NCBI RefSeq assembly: GCF_009729055.1
Contig: NZ_CP045484.1
Coordinates: forward strand, 2,085,834-2,149,833
DNA length: 64,000 bases
DNA from: Sulfurisphaera ohwakuensis
GTDB taxonomy: Archaea; Thermoproteota; Thermoprotei_A; Sulfolobales; Sulfolobaceae
Direction: 5' to 3'
The notes beneath the pieces were generated by a model. That model was not told where the DNA came from and searched no databases. It worked only from the letters and a program-made list of their open reading frames with translations. This document shows positions 1 to 9,065 of this stretch, piece by piece. The translations under genes were made by a program, and so were the position numbers. Positions within the stretch are counted from its first letter, which is position 1. Every line of letters begins with the position of its first letter.

Positions 1-1
1 G

Positions 2-706
2 TTAGCTGAGAAGCAAATTCAAAGAGAAAACTTAGCGATAAAAATAGAAACTATTAAACATCAAATAGCCGAGTATGAGAGACAGATAAAGGAATTAGAG
101 GAAAAAATAAATGAAATAAATGAAATTTATTCTATGGGAGAAGGAGAAAGTGAGATTGATAAGAAGTTAGAAGAATTAAAGAAAAAGAGGGGAGACTTAG
201 AATATCAGTTGCAAACTCTAGGAGTTTCAAGCAAGATTCTTGAGGAAATTACTACTGTGCAGAACCAGATAGAAGAAATAACAAAACAAATAGATGATTT
301 ACAAAGAGAATATATTAGAAGATTAACTGTAATTAGAGAGAGATTTACTGAGATGGCAACATCATTACTTAAAGAACTGGAATTTGATTTCACTGCTGAA
401 ATTGATAATAATTATAGACTTATAGTAAAAAGAATGGGGGCTCAGCTAGAAATTAGAAAGCTTTCATCATCTGAAAGAACAACATTAGCATTAATCTTAG
501 TATTAGTTGCCCTAAAAGAATACTTCAAAACTCCATACTTCATCGTTGATGAATCATTTATGACTTTTGATCAAAAAAGATTTGAAAAACTAGTAAAATA
601 TCTAAATGGAGTTGTAGATTATATAATCATAACGAAGAGCGATGAAATGGTACAGCTAACTAATGAGATAATTCCGGCGACCATGGCACATCAAGTTGTT
701 TCATGA
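2..706 (+). CDS. SMC/Rad50-like ABC ATPase, C-terminal part (5' end outside window)
   Basis: The frame is open from base 2, so the gene begins left of the window; about 234 residues are visible. The first ~120 residues are a charged heptad-rich coiled coil. Then come an ABC-type signature region ([17 protein letters not shown]) and a Walker B with D-loop ([12 protein letters not shown]), the order of an SMC/Rad50 C-terminal head. Known: such ATPases act in DNA repair or chromosome organisation. No mre11/nurA/herA neighbour is visible, so this may be a Sulfolobales SMC-like protein such as coalescin (ClsN) rather than Rad50; that choice is inference. The 3' end overlaps the next gene on the other strand by about 47 bp. 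Confidence 0.8.
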   Translation, partial: LAEKQIQRENLAIKIETIKHQIAEYERQIKELEEKINEINEIYSMGEGESEIDKKLEELKKKRGDLEYQLQTLGVSSKILEEITTVQNQIEEITKQIDDLQREYIRRLTVIRERFTEMATSLLKELEFDFTAEIDNNYRLIVKRMGAQLEIRKLSSSERTTLALILVLVALKEYFKTPYFIVDESFMTFDQKRFEKLVKYLNGVVDYIIITKSDEMVQLTNEIIPATMAHQVVS

Positions 707-998
707 GCAATTTATTTAAATCAGTTTTTACGGCTTCTTCAACATCTGGTGGAATATTAGTTATTTCAGTAAACCAACCAACTAAGGCAACCATTCCTAA
801 CTCTTCAGCCTTTTGTTTTAACCATAGAGCAACAGCTAGACTTGCTTTAGTTGGTTTGAATATCACAACTGAAGCACCAATAGAAGAACTAGAAATTTTT
901 ATTGCATGTTTAGATACTGTTTTCCATCTAGTTTTCGTAATTATTCTTACTAACTCTTTTGCCCTATCTCTTTCACCTATTGCATAGAATATTATCAT
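660..998 (-). CDS. conserved hypothetical protein, 112 aa
   Basis: Not recognised. It has a compact alpha/beta composition, no signal peptide and no membrane segment. An opposite-strand frame at 703-987 covers the same DNA. This strand is preferred because its translation has a balanced globular composition ([19 protein letters not shown]), whereas the other is Ser/Ala-rich and shadow-like. The gene converges on and overlaps the end of the SMC-like gene. No function is proposed. Confidence 0.55.
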   Translation of the reverse strand: MIIFYAIGERDRAKELVRIITKTRWKTVSKHAIKISSSSIGASVVIFKPTKASLAVALWLKQKAEELGMVALVGWFTEITNIPPDVEEAVKTDLNKLLMKQLDVPWSPELSH

Positions 999-1245
999 TA
1001 ATCTAAAAAACGAATTCTAAGTACTTAAATCTATTTACAAAATATGAGCACAATGTTTCTCGTTTAATAAGAACTTGTACTTATCTTTTAATGCTATCAT
1101 TTTTCTCAAAAATAAGATTATCAACCAACTATAATATGTACTAATCCCTTTAGTGTGATTTAACGAATTAAAATTTCAATTTTGTAACCTAATTTATTAT
1201 ATAAGAGACAAGAAAATATATTGCAAATTATATAATCATTCTACA

Positions 1246-1740
1246 TTATCCAGATCCTGCACCACAACCACAGTACCCGTATTCATCAATTTCCATACCA
1301 CATACTGGACAAACATAACCAGAACCTTTTACATCGGCAGCTTCTTTTTTAAATTGAAAGAAATGAGGATCTAATATAGCCTTTGATAAATCTCTAATAG
1401 ATACTATACCTATAACCTTTCCGTCTTTACCTATTATAGGTAAATGTCTGAATCCATGATCTAACATAATTTCTAATGCATCTGTAATTGGTGTATCCTC
1501 AGTAACTCCTATTACATTTCTCGTCATATAGTCTTTAACTTTAGCATCTAATTTACCTTCAGCTACAACTTTTACTATATCTCTTTCAGTTATTATACCA
1601 ACAACCTTATCATTGTCATCAATCACAACTAGTGCTCCTAGATTATGCTTTTTCATTTCTTCGGCCGCGGTTTTTACACTATCATTTTCTTTTATGACAT
1701 GAACAACTTTATTTCCTATAACACCAATAGTAGTGTCCAT
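1246..1740 (-). CDS. CBS-pair protein with C-terminal zinc ribbon
   Basis: Two CBS motifs are visible (about residues 8-61 and 70-125), each with the typical GxxxVxDxxxxVxGIxTxRD or GIVSIRDL ending. A short cysteine-rich tail follows: C144/C147 (CPVC) and C157/C159. CBS pairs usually bind adenine nucleotides and sense energy state, and the tail probably binds zinc. It stands alone, divergent from the histidine phosphatase at 1817. The start at 1740 gives a complete first CBS motif. The target it regulates cannot be read from context. Confidence 0.85.
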   Translation of the reverse strand: MDTTIGVIGNKVVHVIKENDSVKTAAEEMKKHNLGALVVIDDNDKVVGIITERDIVKVVAEGKLDAKVKDYMTRNVIGVTEDTPITDALEIMLDHGFRHLPIIGKDGKVIGIVSIRDLSKAILDPHFFQFKKEAADVKGSGYVCPVCGMEIDEYGYCGCGAGSG

Positions 1741-1816
1741 ATTATTTATACTGTATTTACAGTTGAAAAATCTTTCTTACGATAATAATATTAAGATTAA
1801 ACGTAAAAAAGATTTG

Positions 1817-2428
1817 ATGACATTAATTGTATTCATTAGACACGGTCAATCTATTTCGAACGTAAATAGGATTTTATCAGACGATATAAATAGTTATCCT
1901 TTAACTGATGAAGGAAGAAGGCAAGTTTACAATACCGCAAATGAACTTAAAAAAATATCACCTAAAAAAATATACAGTAGTCCAGTTTTAAGGGCTTACC
2001 AAACAGCTATGATAATAGGCGAGGTTTTAAATATCATACCTATTATAGATGATAGGTTACGAGAAAGAGAACTAGGAGAATTAAATAATACTAAAATAGA
2101 CCAATTTGACCATTGGAAATTAAGAGTAGCAAGAAAAGAGCTTAATGTAAAAGGAGTAGAACCGTGGGATTCATTAAAGAGAAGAATGGTTAACTTTGTA
2201 GAAAGCGTAATAAAAGAAAAAGAAACAGTAATTGCAGTTAGCCATTTTGATCCTATTAGAGCTTTTTTAGCCTATGTTTTAGATCTTGATGATATTTCAG
2301 CGTGGGGACTACATATTCCTAATGCCAGCATAACTATTGTTAGATGTGAGAGTATTAATAATTGTAGAATTTTATCTGTTGGTGCACCAATAATTACTAA
2401 TGAATTATTATCTAAACTTGAAGTTTAA
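1817..2428 (+). CDS. histidine phosphatase (phosphoglycerate mutase) family protein
   Basis: From the chosen ATG the protein is 203 aa and opens with the catalytic motif FIRHGQS (R8, H9, G10). The second-helix motif SSPVLRAYQTA, the acidic RERELGE segment and the late catalytic SHFDPIR follow, so the phosphohistidine pocket is complete. A longer frame starts at 1733, but it would overlap the divergent CBS gene and adds a low-complexity leader, so 1817 is preferred. The substrate is unknown; the family covers mutases and broad phosphatases. The 3' end overlaps the convergent dtdA by 21 bp. Confidence 0.85.
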   Translation: MTLIVFIRHGQSISNVNRILSDDINSYPLTDEGRRQVYNTANELKKISPKKIYSSPVLRAYQTAMIIGEVLNIIPIIDDRLRERELGELNNTKIDQFDHWKLRVARKELNVKGVEPWDSLKRRMVNFVESVIKEKETVIAVSHFDPIRAFLAYVLDLDDISAWGLHIPNASITIVRCESINNCRILSVGAPIITNELLSKLEV

Positions 2429-3121
2429 TTTATAAGTAGCTAGCAAATTAACTATCTTTTCTCTGATCTTCGAGTTTACATTATCAAACATAACCGTGTC
2501 AATCTTTTCTATTGTATTATTAACTGTTTGTAATATAACTTCGTTAGAAAGTTCTGCGAGATAGTATTTAGAGATTATATGCCCTACACAACTCTTTTCG
2601 GCTAATAGAGAAAAATATGGGGTATAATGTGTCCCTCCGAAACCTACTATTTTATTTTCACATTCTATTTCCTTATATTTATCTATACCTCTTAATGCGG
2701 CTTCTATTAAAGTTTTTACAAGTTCTTTGTTTTCCCAATATTCCTTAGAACTACCTATCTCTACAAAGATGATTGGTACATGTTGATATGTGGGTCCGTG
2801 ATGTGTAGCTTCTATGGCTTTTTCTATATCCGTATTAATTTTTCTTATTTCCCTATAAATTGAAGTCAACAGTGAAGGAAAAGCTATACCTAATTTCTTT
2901 GGCTCTCCACCCATTGTCTTATCAGTAGGATTACCAGGATAATGCACAGTTAAGGATGGTATTTTAGAAGAGCTCTCATGTCTTGAAAAAACTACTATAA
3001 CGTCTCCCTTTTGGTATCTAAAGTCTATAATGTCTTCATTAATTTCTTCAAACTTGTATCCAAGTTCTTTTATTGTTTTACCTACAGCATCTTGCATTGA
3101 GTAAATAATTCTGATATCCAT
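2408..3121 (-). CDS. dtdA: D-aminoacyl-tRNA deacylase, archaeal DTD2/GEK1 type
   Basis: 237 aa, the usual length. It carries the family motifs HHGPTYQHVP and GFGGTHYTP and an early PGNPTDKTMGG segment. Known function: hydrolysis of D-amino acids wrongly attached to tRNA, so they do not enter translation. It follows the FAD oxidoreductase on the same strand with a 1-bp gap, which indicates one transcript. That pairing suggests a shared role in D-amino acid clearance (inference). The 3' end overlaps the phosphatase gene convergently. Confidence 0.9.
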   Translation of the reverse strand: MDIRIIYSMQDAVGKTIKELGYKFEEINEDIIDFRYQKGDVIVVFSRHESSSKIPSLTVHYPGNPTDKTMGGEPKKLGIAFPSLLTSIYREIRKINTDIEKAIEATHHGPTYQHVPIIFVEIGSSKEYWENKELVKTLIEAALRGIDKYKEIECENKIVGFGGTHYTPYFSLLAEKSCVGHIISKYYLAELSNEVILQTVNNTIEKIDTVMFDNVNSKIREKIVNLLATYKLNFKFR

Positions 3122-3122
3122 T

Positions 3123-4031
3123 CTACATCTCCTCGATTATTCTTAAAGCTTCTTTAGCTAAATAAGGTGCTAAGGCAAAACCAAATCTGAAACCGGTAAC
3201 TATTACAGCATTTTTATATATTTTTTTAACTATTGGTTCACCGTCACTAGATACGCTTCTAATTCCCACTCTTATCTTCAAATCTATATCTAAGGGAAAA
3301 ATTTGAGATAACGTGTAAATATGGTCTTTAATTATTTCATAGTCAAAAGAAAGAGAAGAATCATTAATAGAGTCTCCATTTATATAAAGATTATTTTCTC
3401 CTTTTACCATTATTTTCCCTTTATAATGAATAATTCCAGTTAAACTATAGGGAGATTTTGTGATCACAAGATGTCCTTTATAAGGAATAAGATCAATTGG
3501 ATATAGTTCCTTAATTCCATATCCTCCCGCAATTATTAATCTTTTAATCGCTATTTTTTCACCAGAACTTAATTTTATATATTTAATTTCATCATTTTTT
3601 ACATCTATAGCAACAACTTTTTTCCCGAATTTAATATTACTCTCAAGAGCTAGTTTTTTAATTAATTCCTCACCTTCAATAAAGAAACTATTTTCTATTT
3701 TTCTAAGCGTACTATTTATCCTTAGATTTGGTTCTAAATTTGCTAATTCATCTTCACTTATTACGTTATTACTAAGTTCTTTATCTGTTAAAGTATATAC
3801 TCTTTTATGAAAGATATTGTATTTATTACCCATTTCTTCATAAAAATTTATGGAATTTTCACAAATTTGTTTATATTTCCCACATAAAGGAGGTATAATT
3901 GTCCATAAACTTGCATTAGAATTAAGTTTTTCTATCCCTCTTACGTCTTCATATATCTCACTTTCTCCATTAAAAAGCTTTGATATAAGTAGTCCCGTGA
4001 TTCCAGAACCGATTATAGTTAAATCAGCCAT
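3123..4031 (-). CDS. FAD-dependent oxidoreductase, DAO (D-amino acid oxidase-like) family
   Basis: The N-terminus is a Rossmann dinucleotide motif (LTIIGSGITGLL). The body resembles the glycine/D-amino acid oxidase fold, including an FAD-side GGYGIKELYP segment and a C-terminal VTGFRFGFALAPYLA segment near the flavin. At 302 aa it is shorter than typical DadA (~400). It is first in a two-gene unit with D-aminoacyl-tRNA deacylase, 1 bp apart. Substrate is inferred only from this context. It is divergent from thioredoxin, and the shared promoter region is only ~40 bp. Confidence 0.8.
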   Translation of the reverse strand: MADLTIIGSGITGLLISKLFNGESEIYEDVRGIEKLNSNASLWTIIPPLCGKYKQICENSINFYEEMGNKYNIFHKRVYTLTDKELSNNVISEDELANLEPNLRINSTLRKIENSFFIEGEELIKKLALESNIKFGKKVVAIDVKNDEIKYIKLSSGEKIAIKRLIIAGGYGIKELYPIDLIPYKGHLVITKSPYSLTGIIHYKGKIMVKGENNLYINGDSINDSSLSFDYEIIKDHIYTLSQIFPLDIDLKIRVGIRSVSSDGEPIVKKIYKNAVIVTGFRFGFALAPYLAKEALRIIEEM

Positions 4032-4070
4032 AAATTATTTATAAAAGATAAGATAAAATAAACTTTTTAA

Positions 4071-4493
4071 ATGACGAGTAAAGATAAAATTAGTATGACA
4101 ACTGAGAAAGACCCTGAATTAGAAAAATTGCTAGAGAAGAAAGCTAAAGAACTTATGAGCCAAAAGCCTAAAGGAGAAGTAATTCATTTAGATAGTAAAA
4201 ACTTTGACTCTTTCTTAGCTTCGCATAAAATCGCAGTAGTTGATTTTTGGGCAGAATGGTGTGCACCATGTTTAATCCTTGCACCAATAATTGAGGAATT
4301 AGCAGAAGATTATCCACAAGTTGGATTTGGAAAGCTAAACAGCGACGAAAATCCAGACATTGCCGCAAGATATGGTGTCATGAGTCTACCGACAGTTATC
4401 TTCTTTAAAGATGGTGAACCCGTAGACGAAATTATAGGTGCCGTTCCAAGAGAAGAAATAGAGATAAGAATTAAGAATTTATTAGGTGAATAA
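4071..4493 (+). CDS. trxA: thioredoxin with N-terminal helical extension
   Basis: 140 aa. The active site WCAPC is at residues 63-67, preceded by the VVDFWAEW strand, and the cis-proline motif SLPTV lies near residue 102. The first ~35 residues form a charged extension not found in minimal thioredoxins. A TATA-like ttataaaa at 4039-4046 sits about 26 bp before the ATG, which fits a leaderless transcript; an internal ATG at 4095 is an alternative. The next gene starts 2 bp after the stop. Confidence 0.92.
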   Translation: MTSKDKISMTTEKDPELEKLLEKKAKELMSQKPKGEVIHLDSKNFDSFLASHKIAVVDFWAEWCAPCLILAPIIEELAEDYPQVGFGKLNSDENPDIAARYGVMSLPTVIFFKDGEPVDEIIGAVPREEIEIRIKNLLGE

Positions 4494-4495
4494 AA

Positions 4496-5134
4496 TTGAA
4501 ACCAATTCTTCTTGGTATTCCAGGACTAAGTTATTCTAGTTTTATGAAATGTAATCCTAGATTTTTAATGATGCTCTTTAGTAGTACATTTAGAGGAGTT
4601 GTAGTTAATAAAGAGTTAAATTATCATCCTACTCCAGCGTGGCTATCAATACTTCAAATGGAGTACGTAAAAACTGACCAATTTCTCACTAATGTACCAG
4701 AATTAAAATTAGCTAAGTTAACCAATTCAGTTTTAATTAATATACCGATAACTAATCCTACTTATGGAGAAGTAAATTTACCTTATAATAATTCATTATC
4801 TACTAGCGAAGAAATAGAAAAAGTAAAGAAGGCTATCTTTGAGTATATTGATGATTATCCAGTTATTGTTAGTGTAAATGCAATAGATAGAATATTACTT
4901 AATGATGGAAAGGAAAGTAAATGTGAAATATATAAGGTTATAGACGGATTCGTTAAAGAAGTAATTAATAAAGTAGAGGATTTCATACTTTTCTCCCCTT
5001 ATGGTGAACCAAAAGAAAATGGTATTAGAGAACAATACGGAATATATCTAGCTTCAGTACCAAGACCGAATGAGCATGATACTGTAAAATTGCCTGAGAT
5101 AGGGAAATTATTCTTAGGATTAGTAGGAAGATAA
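4496..5134 (+). CDS. diverged alkaline-phosphatase-superfamily-like protein
   Basis: 212 aa, starting at TTG only 2 bp after the thioredoxin stop, so probably co-transcribed. The N-terminus (LLGIPGLSYSSF...TPAWLSILQ) and C-terminal part (FSPYGEP...REQYGIYLAS) follow the layout of archaeal type I phosphodiesterase/AP-superfamily proteins. The usual Asp/His metal ligands (for example a DHG motif) are not visible; SPYGEP stands where SDHG is expected. It may be a degenerate, non-catalytic relative. The assignment rests on pattern only. Confidence 0.55.
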   Translation: MKPILLGIPGLSYSSFMKCNPRFLMMLFSSTFRGVVVNKELNYHPTPAWLSILQMEYVKTDQFLTNVPELKLAKLTNSVLINIPITNPTYGEVNLPYNNSLSTSEEIEKVKKAIFEYIDDYPVIVSVNAIDRILLNDGKESKCEIYKVIDGFVKEVINKVEDFILFSPYGEPKENGIREQYGIYLASVPRPNEHDTVKLPEIGKLFLGLVGR

Positions 5135-5169
5135 TACATAAAGAATGAGTATTTATTTTCAATATATTA

Positions 5170-5389
5170 TCATTTCACAAATTTAGTAATCAGTAAATTT
5201 CCATTTAAAATATGATTCATAATTCCTTGAATTGCTGTTAATCCTATTAAAGAACATATTACTAAGTACTTTCATAGTACTCCTAAGTAAAGAGAAGCTT
5301 TACTAAATGACATTATTAAAGATATTTATAATGATTATAAACATAAAGTAACTTTTATTAGAAACGAAACTTTCTTTGCGCAAGATTGA
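5170..5389 (+). pseudogene. possible decayed coding remnant
   Basis: Between the two flanking genes, one frame still reads like protein (KEHITKYFHSTPK, stop, REALLNDIIKDIYNDYKHK, ending at TGA 5387-5389). It has in-frame stops upstream and no start. A short inverted repeat (agtaaag/ctttact type) lies near 5286-5304. This may be the tail of a lost transposase or other gene. No family is recognised, and chance remains possible. Confidence 0.25.
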
Positions 5390-5391
5390 AG

Positions 5392-5916
5392 CTATTCTAT
5401 TTTATTATAGAATGGGTAAAGTGCAGCTATTACTGGTTGAATATAAAGTTCTTTTCTTGTAATCACTTTAGTTAAATATCCTATTGCACCTTCATGTTGT
5501 TTGCTATCCTTAGTTGAAAAAATTAAATCTGTAGCTTCTCCTAATTCTTTACCTTCAAGAATATGTTTAACCATTGTAGACGGAAGAGAAAATGCCATTG
5601 AAAAAGAAAAATTTTCTAATCCTTCTTTATTCGCAGCATAAACCACAGCAAATGCTAAGTATTTATTTTCATAATAACAAATACCTCCTTCGATTCCTAT
5701 TCCTATATCTGCATTTGTTGCGTTTAAAGCATTATAAGCCCTATTTCTAGCACCGACAAAAGTCTCATGGCAAAAAGGTTGAGAAGAAACTCCAGATTCT
5801 ACATTTACGCTTATTACGTCAGCATTAAGGCCTATAATTTTTAAAGCTTCCTTTACAGCCTCAACTTTAGCTTTGTTTGTGGAACCTATTGCGACAAACA
5901 TTTTTATTATCCACAT
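5392..5916 (-). CDS. DUF84 family NTPase (probable inosine/xanthosine triphosphatase)
   Basis: About 170 aa. It has the family N-terminal motif [13 protein letters not shown], the [10 protein letters not shown] segment and the acidic GIGIEGG motif. Known homologues hydrolyse non-canonical purine nucleoside triphosphates (ITP, XTP) and so clean the nucleotide pool. The frame opens at 5916 (MWIIKM), but family alignment favours the internal ATG at 5901, giving [10 protein letters not shown]. It is divergent from the MqnD-like gene with starts about 14-29 bp apart, so their promoters must overlap coding ends. Confidence 0.85.
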   Translation of the reverse strand: MWIIKMFVAIGSTNKAKVEAVKEALKIIGLNADVISVNVESGVSSQPFCHETFVGARNRAYNALNATNADIGIGIEGGICYYENKYLAFAVVYAANKEGLENFSFSMAFSLPSTMVKHILEGKELGEATDLIFSTKDSKQHEGAIGYLTKVITRKELYIQPVIAALYPFYNKIE

Positions 5917-5929
5917 ATAAGAAAGGAAT

Positions 5930-6796
5930 ATGGTAACAATAAAAGTTGGCCCATTAGCTGATTCTGGAGATCTATATCCATTTATACCATTAATTGAGGG
6001 AATAATAAAACCTGAAGGTTTTAATTTAGAATTTGAGATAATTACAACGGTCCAGGATACTAATGAAAAGGTATTAAAGAAGGAAGTTGATGTAGCAGTA
6101 CCTTCAGCAGCTATGTATCCATATATACAAGACGATTATTATATTCTAGGAAATGCAATTGCTTCTGCCATAGATGGTATAACTGGAATGCCTGTAATAT
6201 CACTTACTCCTCTATCAATTGAAGATTTAAAGAAGTCAAGAATTATTGTACATGGTCATAATACTACAGCATTTACACTTTACAAACTCTTGATAGGGAA
6301 GTATAATAAACTAGTCATTGTAAAGAAAGTGTTAGATGAGATAAAAGCCTTAGGAAAAGAAGGGGATGCATTAGTTGCAGTACATGAGATAAAAATGATG
6401 TATGCTTTAGAAAAACTTGGAATAAAAGTTAATAGAGTAACTAGTATGTGGGACTTATGGAAGAACTTGGCAGGAAACGTTCCTATGCCTTTAGGAACAG
6501 TTGTGATTAATAAAGACTTAGGAAAGGATATTGCTCTTAAATTCAAGGAGGTTTATGAAAAAAGTAAGAAGTATGCTGAGAAACATATTGATGAAATTAT
6601 AAGAAAAGATGCTGAGATAATGAAAGAAGCACATAAAGAGAACATCGATGAGGAAATTATAAGAAAAACTATCTGGGCTGATATACAGGAATATAATGTA
6701 CCATTAGAAGATGTAAAAAGAGGTATGGAAATATTCTATAATTTAACAGCAGAGAGAGGAATATTACCTAAAGTAAAGAAAATTGATATCATATAA
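5930..6796 (+). CDS. MqnA/MqnD-like periplasmic-binding-fold protein
   Basis: 288 aa with no signal peptide, so a cytoplasmic binding-protein fold. The opening ([20 protein letters not shown]) and the middle ([18 protein letters not shown]...[15 protein letters not shown]) match the style of 1,4-dihydroxy-6-naphthoate synthase (MqnD) relatives. Sulfolobales make caldariellaquinone rather than classical menaquinone, and no other mqn gene is in view, so a true futalosine-pathway role is doubtful. The 3' end overlaps the convergent regulator gene by 8 bp. Confidence 0.6.
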   Translation: MVTIKVGPLADSGDLYPFIPLIEGIIKPEGFNLEFEIITTVQDTNEKVLKKEVDVAVPSAAMYPYIQDDYYILGNAIASAIDGITGMPVISLTPLSIEDLKKSRIIVHGHNTTAFTLYKLLIGKYNKLVIVKKVLDEIKALGKEGDALVAVHEIKMMYALEKLGIKVNRVTSMWDLWKNLAGNVPMPLGTVVINKDLGKDIALKFKEVYEKSKKYAEKHIDEIIRKDAEIMKEAHKENIDEEIIRKTIWADIQEYNVPLEDVKRGMEIFYNLTAERGILPKVKKIDII

Positions 6797-7493
6797 TCTT
6801 TTTTGAAGACCAGAAGTTATCAGTTGCTATTAGTATTTGACACTTTTTTGTCTCACAAATATATCTTATGATCTTAATAGTAAACGTAAGATATTTCTCT
6901 GGAACAAATAATTCAATTAAATAAAGTGGTAAATCTTCAGAATCCTTTAACAAAAACCCTATTCTGATAAAAGGAATGTATTGAAGTGAATCTACTATAT
7001 CAGTATCAAAAGTTAGAACATCAATATAAAAATCTCTTTTTCCATAGTCTACTATAAAACCTTTAATTGAAGAAGCTCTTATCATACTCAATAATGGCTC
7101 TTTGAGTGATAAGGATTTTAGCGACGAAATTCTTTCTACCTTATCAAACTCGTGAGGATAAACTGAAACATAATCAGACTTAACTTCTAGTGAAAGATCC
7201 CATTCATCGAGTAAAAAATTATACATAGTAGGTATTCCAGAATAATTTCTAATTTCCTTTACTTCGAAGTCTCCCTCTAATGCTAAGCCTTTATTATTTT
7301 TTATACTTCTTCTGATTATTCCTTTTTCACATATAGATAAAGTTGAGATCTTAGTGATGGGAGTAAACTTAAGACTTTGAATCTTACTAAGAAAATCGTA
7401 TAATACACTCTCTTCTATTTTAGATAATTTTGATAATAATCTTATATTAGGCCCTATTACTCTAAGTAATCTTACTATCTCAGCAAAGTCCAC
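6789..7493 (-). CDS. putative helix-turn-helix regulator, Sulfolobales family (paralogue of 13649 gene)
   Basis: 234 aa. The N-terminus (RLLRVIGPNIRLLSKLSKI) looks like the first helices of a winged HTH that chooses between conformations of a Lrp/IclR-like domain, followed by ~170 residues that could be a sensor domain. The same N-terminal pattern ([19 protein letters not shown]) recurs in the gene at 13649, so the two are paralogues. DNA binding is inferred; the ligand is unknown. It is divergent from the small membrane protein at 7614. Confidence 0.5.
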   Translation of the reverse strand: MDFAEIVRLLRVIGPNIRLLSKLSKIEESVLYDFLSKIQSLKFTPITKISTLSICEKGIIRRSIKNNKGLALEGDFEVKEIRNYSGIPTMYNFLLDEWDLSLEVKSDYVSVYPHEFDKVERISSLKSLSLKEPLLSMIRASSIKGFIVDYGKRDFYIDVLTFDTDIVDSLQYIPFIRIGFLLKDSEDLPLYLIELFVPEKYLTFTIKIIRYICETKKCQILIATDNFWSSKKII

Positions 7494-7613
7494 AGATTTA
7501 TATTACCTTGAGAATTATAAATTTCATTATATCACATACTTTAATGAAGTTTTTATAAGATATTGGACAATAAATTTATTAATGATAAAATTAAGTATTT
7601 TTAAGGTGAAATT

Positions 7614-7769
7614 ATGGCTGAAAAGAAGAGTGAAGAATATGAAATAAATTCTTTCGGCGATCTTATTAAAGCCTTATTTAAGTATGATAATTGGTATCTT
7701 GGAGTATTTGTTATCCTATTGATCCTTTTCGTAATATTTGATATAATAGCCTTCTCACCACATCACTAA
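7614..7769 (+). CDS. small single-span membrane protein, 51 aa
   Basis: A short reading frame starts at ATG 7614, preceded by an AGGTGA Shine-Dalgarno match at 7604-7609, and ends at TAA 7767-7769. The protein is 51 aa: a charged N-terminal half (MAEKKSEEYEINSFGDLIKA), then one strongly hydrophobic segment (GVFVILLILFVIFDIIAF) and a His-containing C-terminus. The good ribosome site, complete frame and clear soluble-plus-anchor layout argue that it is real. Function unknown; it could be a small subunit of a membrane complex. Confidence 0.65.
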   Translation: MAEKKSEEYEINSFGDLIKALFKYDNWYLGVFVILLILFVIFDIIAFSPHH

Positions 7770-7835
7770 TTTTTATAAAGTAGGAAAGATAAGCTATTTA
7801 ACATTCATTTTTTAATAGTATTTTGTGGTGTAAAT

Positions 7836-8429
7836 TTGCCAAGAGTTAATATAGCAGCTGACTCAGATATATTAGACGAACTGGAACAAGAAGCTAAGAA
7901 AAAAGGTTATACGTTATATGCAATAACTAATTTGGCACTAAAAGCCGTTGCAGAAATATTAAAAGAAGGTGGCGATTCTGAAACTTTAATATCCCTCGTA
8001 GAATATTATAGAATAATTAGAGACTTAGAGATTGTTCCTGTTACTGTATGGTACTTAGAAAATTTAATAAAAATGGCTTATGATAGTGATCAAAAGAAGG
8101 CCATAGAAATTTGTGAAACTACAGGAATGCAAGTAGCTTCATATTTAAAAACTAAAGCATCAACTATAAGTGAGCTACTAGATATTTATGATAAAATTAA
8201 AGAGATGTTACCCATTAAAGACATTTCAGTAAAACAAAATGGTGATACAATAGATTTTAGAATTACTGGTACTGGATTTGGATTAGAATCCACAACATGT
8301 GCAGCTCATATACTTAAAAAAATTTTAGAAGAATATGGATTTAATATTTTATCAATGACACCTTTACCAGGAGGAATTATACTAGTCAAAGCTAAGGCCA
8401 ACCTAACTGTTGAAGACAGGCAGAAATAA
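7836..8429 (+). CDS. conserved hypothetical protein with RHH-like N-terminus
   Basis: 197 aa from a TTG codon, with gtggtg just upstream as a possible ribosome site. The N-terminus (PRVNIAADSDILDELEQEAKKKG) resembles a ribbon-helix-helix arm plus helix. A helical middle follows, then an alpha/beta C-terminal domain (DTIDFRITGTGFG...). This could be a DNA-binding protein with an effector domain, but the family is not recognised. The 3' end overlaps the convergent nep1 gene by 38 bp. Confidence 0.6.
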   Translation: MPRVNIAADSDILDELEQEAKKKGYTLYAITNLALKAVAEILKEGGDSETLISLVEYYRIIRDLEIVPVTVWYLENLIKMAYDSDQKKAIEICETTGMQVASYLKTKASTISELLDIYDKIKEMLPIKDISVKQNGDTIDFRITGTGFGLESTTCAAHILKKILEEYGFNILSMTPLPGGIILVKAKANLTVEDRQK

Positions 8430-9063
8430 TCCTGCATATAACTTGGTGAGTTTCCAGTTTATAATTACTTATAGAAAAATACTCATCTGCAACACCTTTA
8501 ATTTCCTCTGAAAAATCACCATGAGGAAAAGCACCAACACCAAGTAACCAATTTTCTCCTAAATTGCATAACTCCTCTGGTTTTACTTTTTTACCATCTT
8601 CACTTAATACACCTATTTTATACTTACTCTTTAGATCAGTTAGTTTAATGTTTAATATTTTCATTAAAGGATTTACATCATTTATTGGAACTTGACCATG
8701 CAACAAAAGCTGTTCAGCTAGTCCAATAAATCTATTGTAATTCTTAGGAGGTCTCATATTACTATTTACGTATATAATTTTACCATCTATCGTATGAATA
8801 TAAACTTCTCCCTTTATTGGAACTTTCTCTGTGAGAAACATTAAAAGCGCTAAATGTACAATGTCTGGTCTGCCTCTCTTCCGCCAATTTGGAAGGTTTT
8901 TCATTGCATGATAATGTAACGAAATGTCTAAAATTGTATGTTCTGGCTTTTTATTCCTTTTCCTTGCATTTCTAATTACAGCTGGATGAGAAGCTATTTC
9001 TTTTGGAACTAGCTCTAGGGATGAGTCAAGTAATATAAGGTTGATTTTCACACTACTAGTCAA
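8392..9063 (-). CDS. nep1: rRNA small-subunit pseudouridine N1-methyltransferase Nep1 (Emg1)
   Basis: 223 aa, SPOUT-class. Family motifs are present: LDISLHYHAM, the RNA-contact KRGRPDIVHLALL, VNSNMRPPKNYNRFIGL, and the C-terminal knot segment LLGVGAFPHGDF. Known reaction: SAM-dependent N1-methylation of a pseudouridine in 16S rRNA during small-subunit assembly. It is divergent from the RNase P gene only 2 bp away, so both must have overlapping promoter regions; this places it in an RNA-maturation neighbourhood. Confidence 0.93.
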   Translation of the reverse strand: MTSSVKINLILLDSSLELVPKEIASHPAVIRNARKRNKKPEHTILDISLHYHAMKNLPNWRKRGRPDIVHLALLMFLTEKVPIKGEVYIHTIDGKIIYVNSNMRPPKNYNRFIGLAEQLLLHGQVPINDVNPLMKILNIKLTDLKSKYKIGVLSEDGKKVKPEELCNLGENWLLGVGAFPHGDFSEEIKGVADEYFSISNYKLETHQVICRIISACLQQLGWP

Positions 9064-9065
9064 TA

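Noticed and set aside
703..987. Plus-strand frame, 94 aa, opposite the 112-aa gene
   Set aside because: Ser/Ala-rich shadow of the better minus-strand frame.
5930..6796. ABC transporter substrate-binding protein or confirmed menaquinone enzyme
   Set aside because: No signal peptide for a secreted binding protein and no other mqn genes; kept as MqnA/D-like only.
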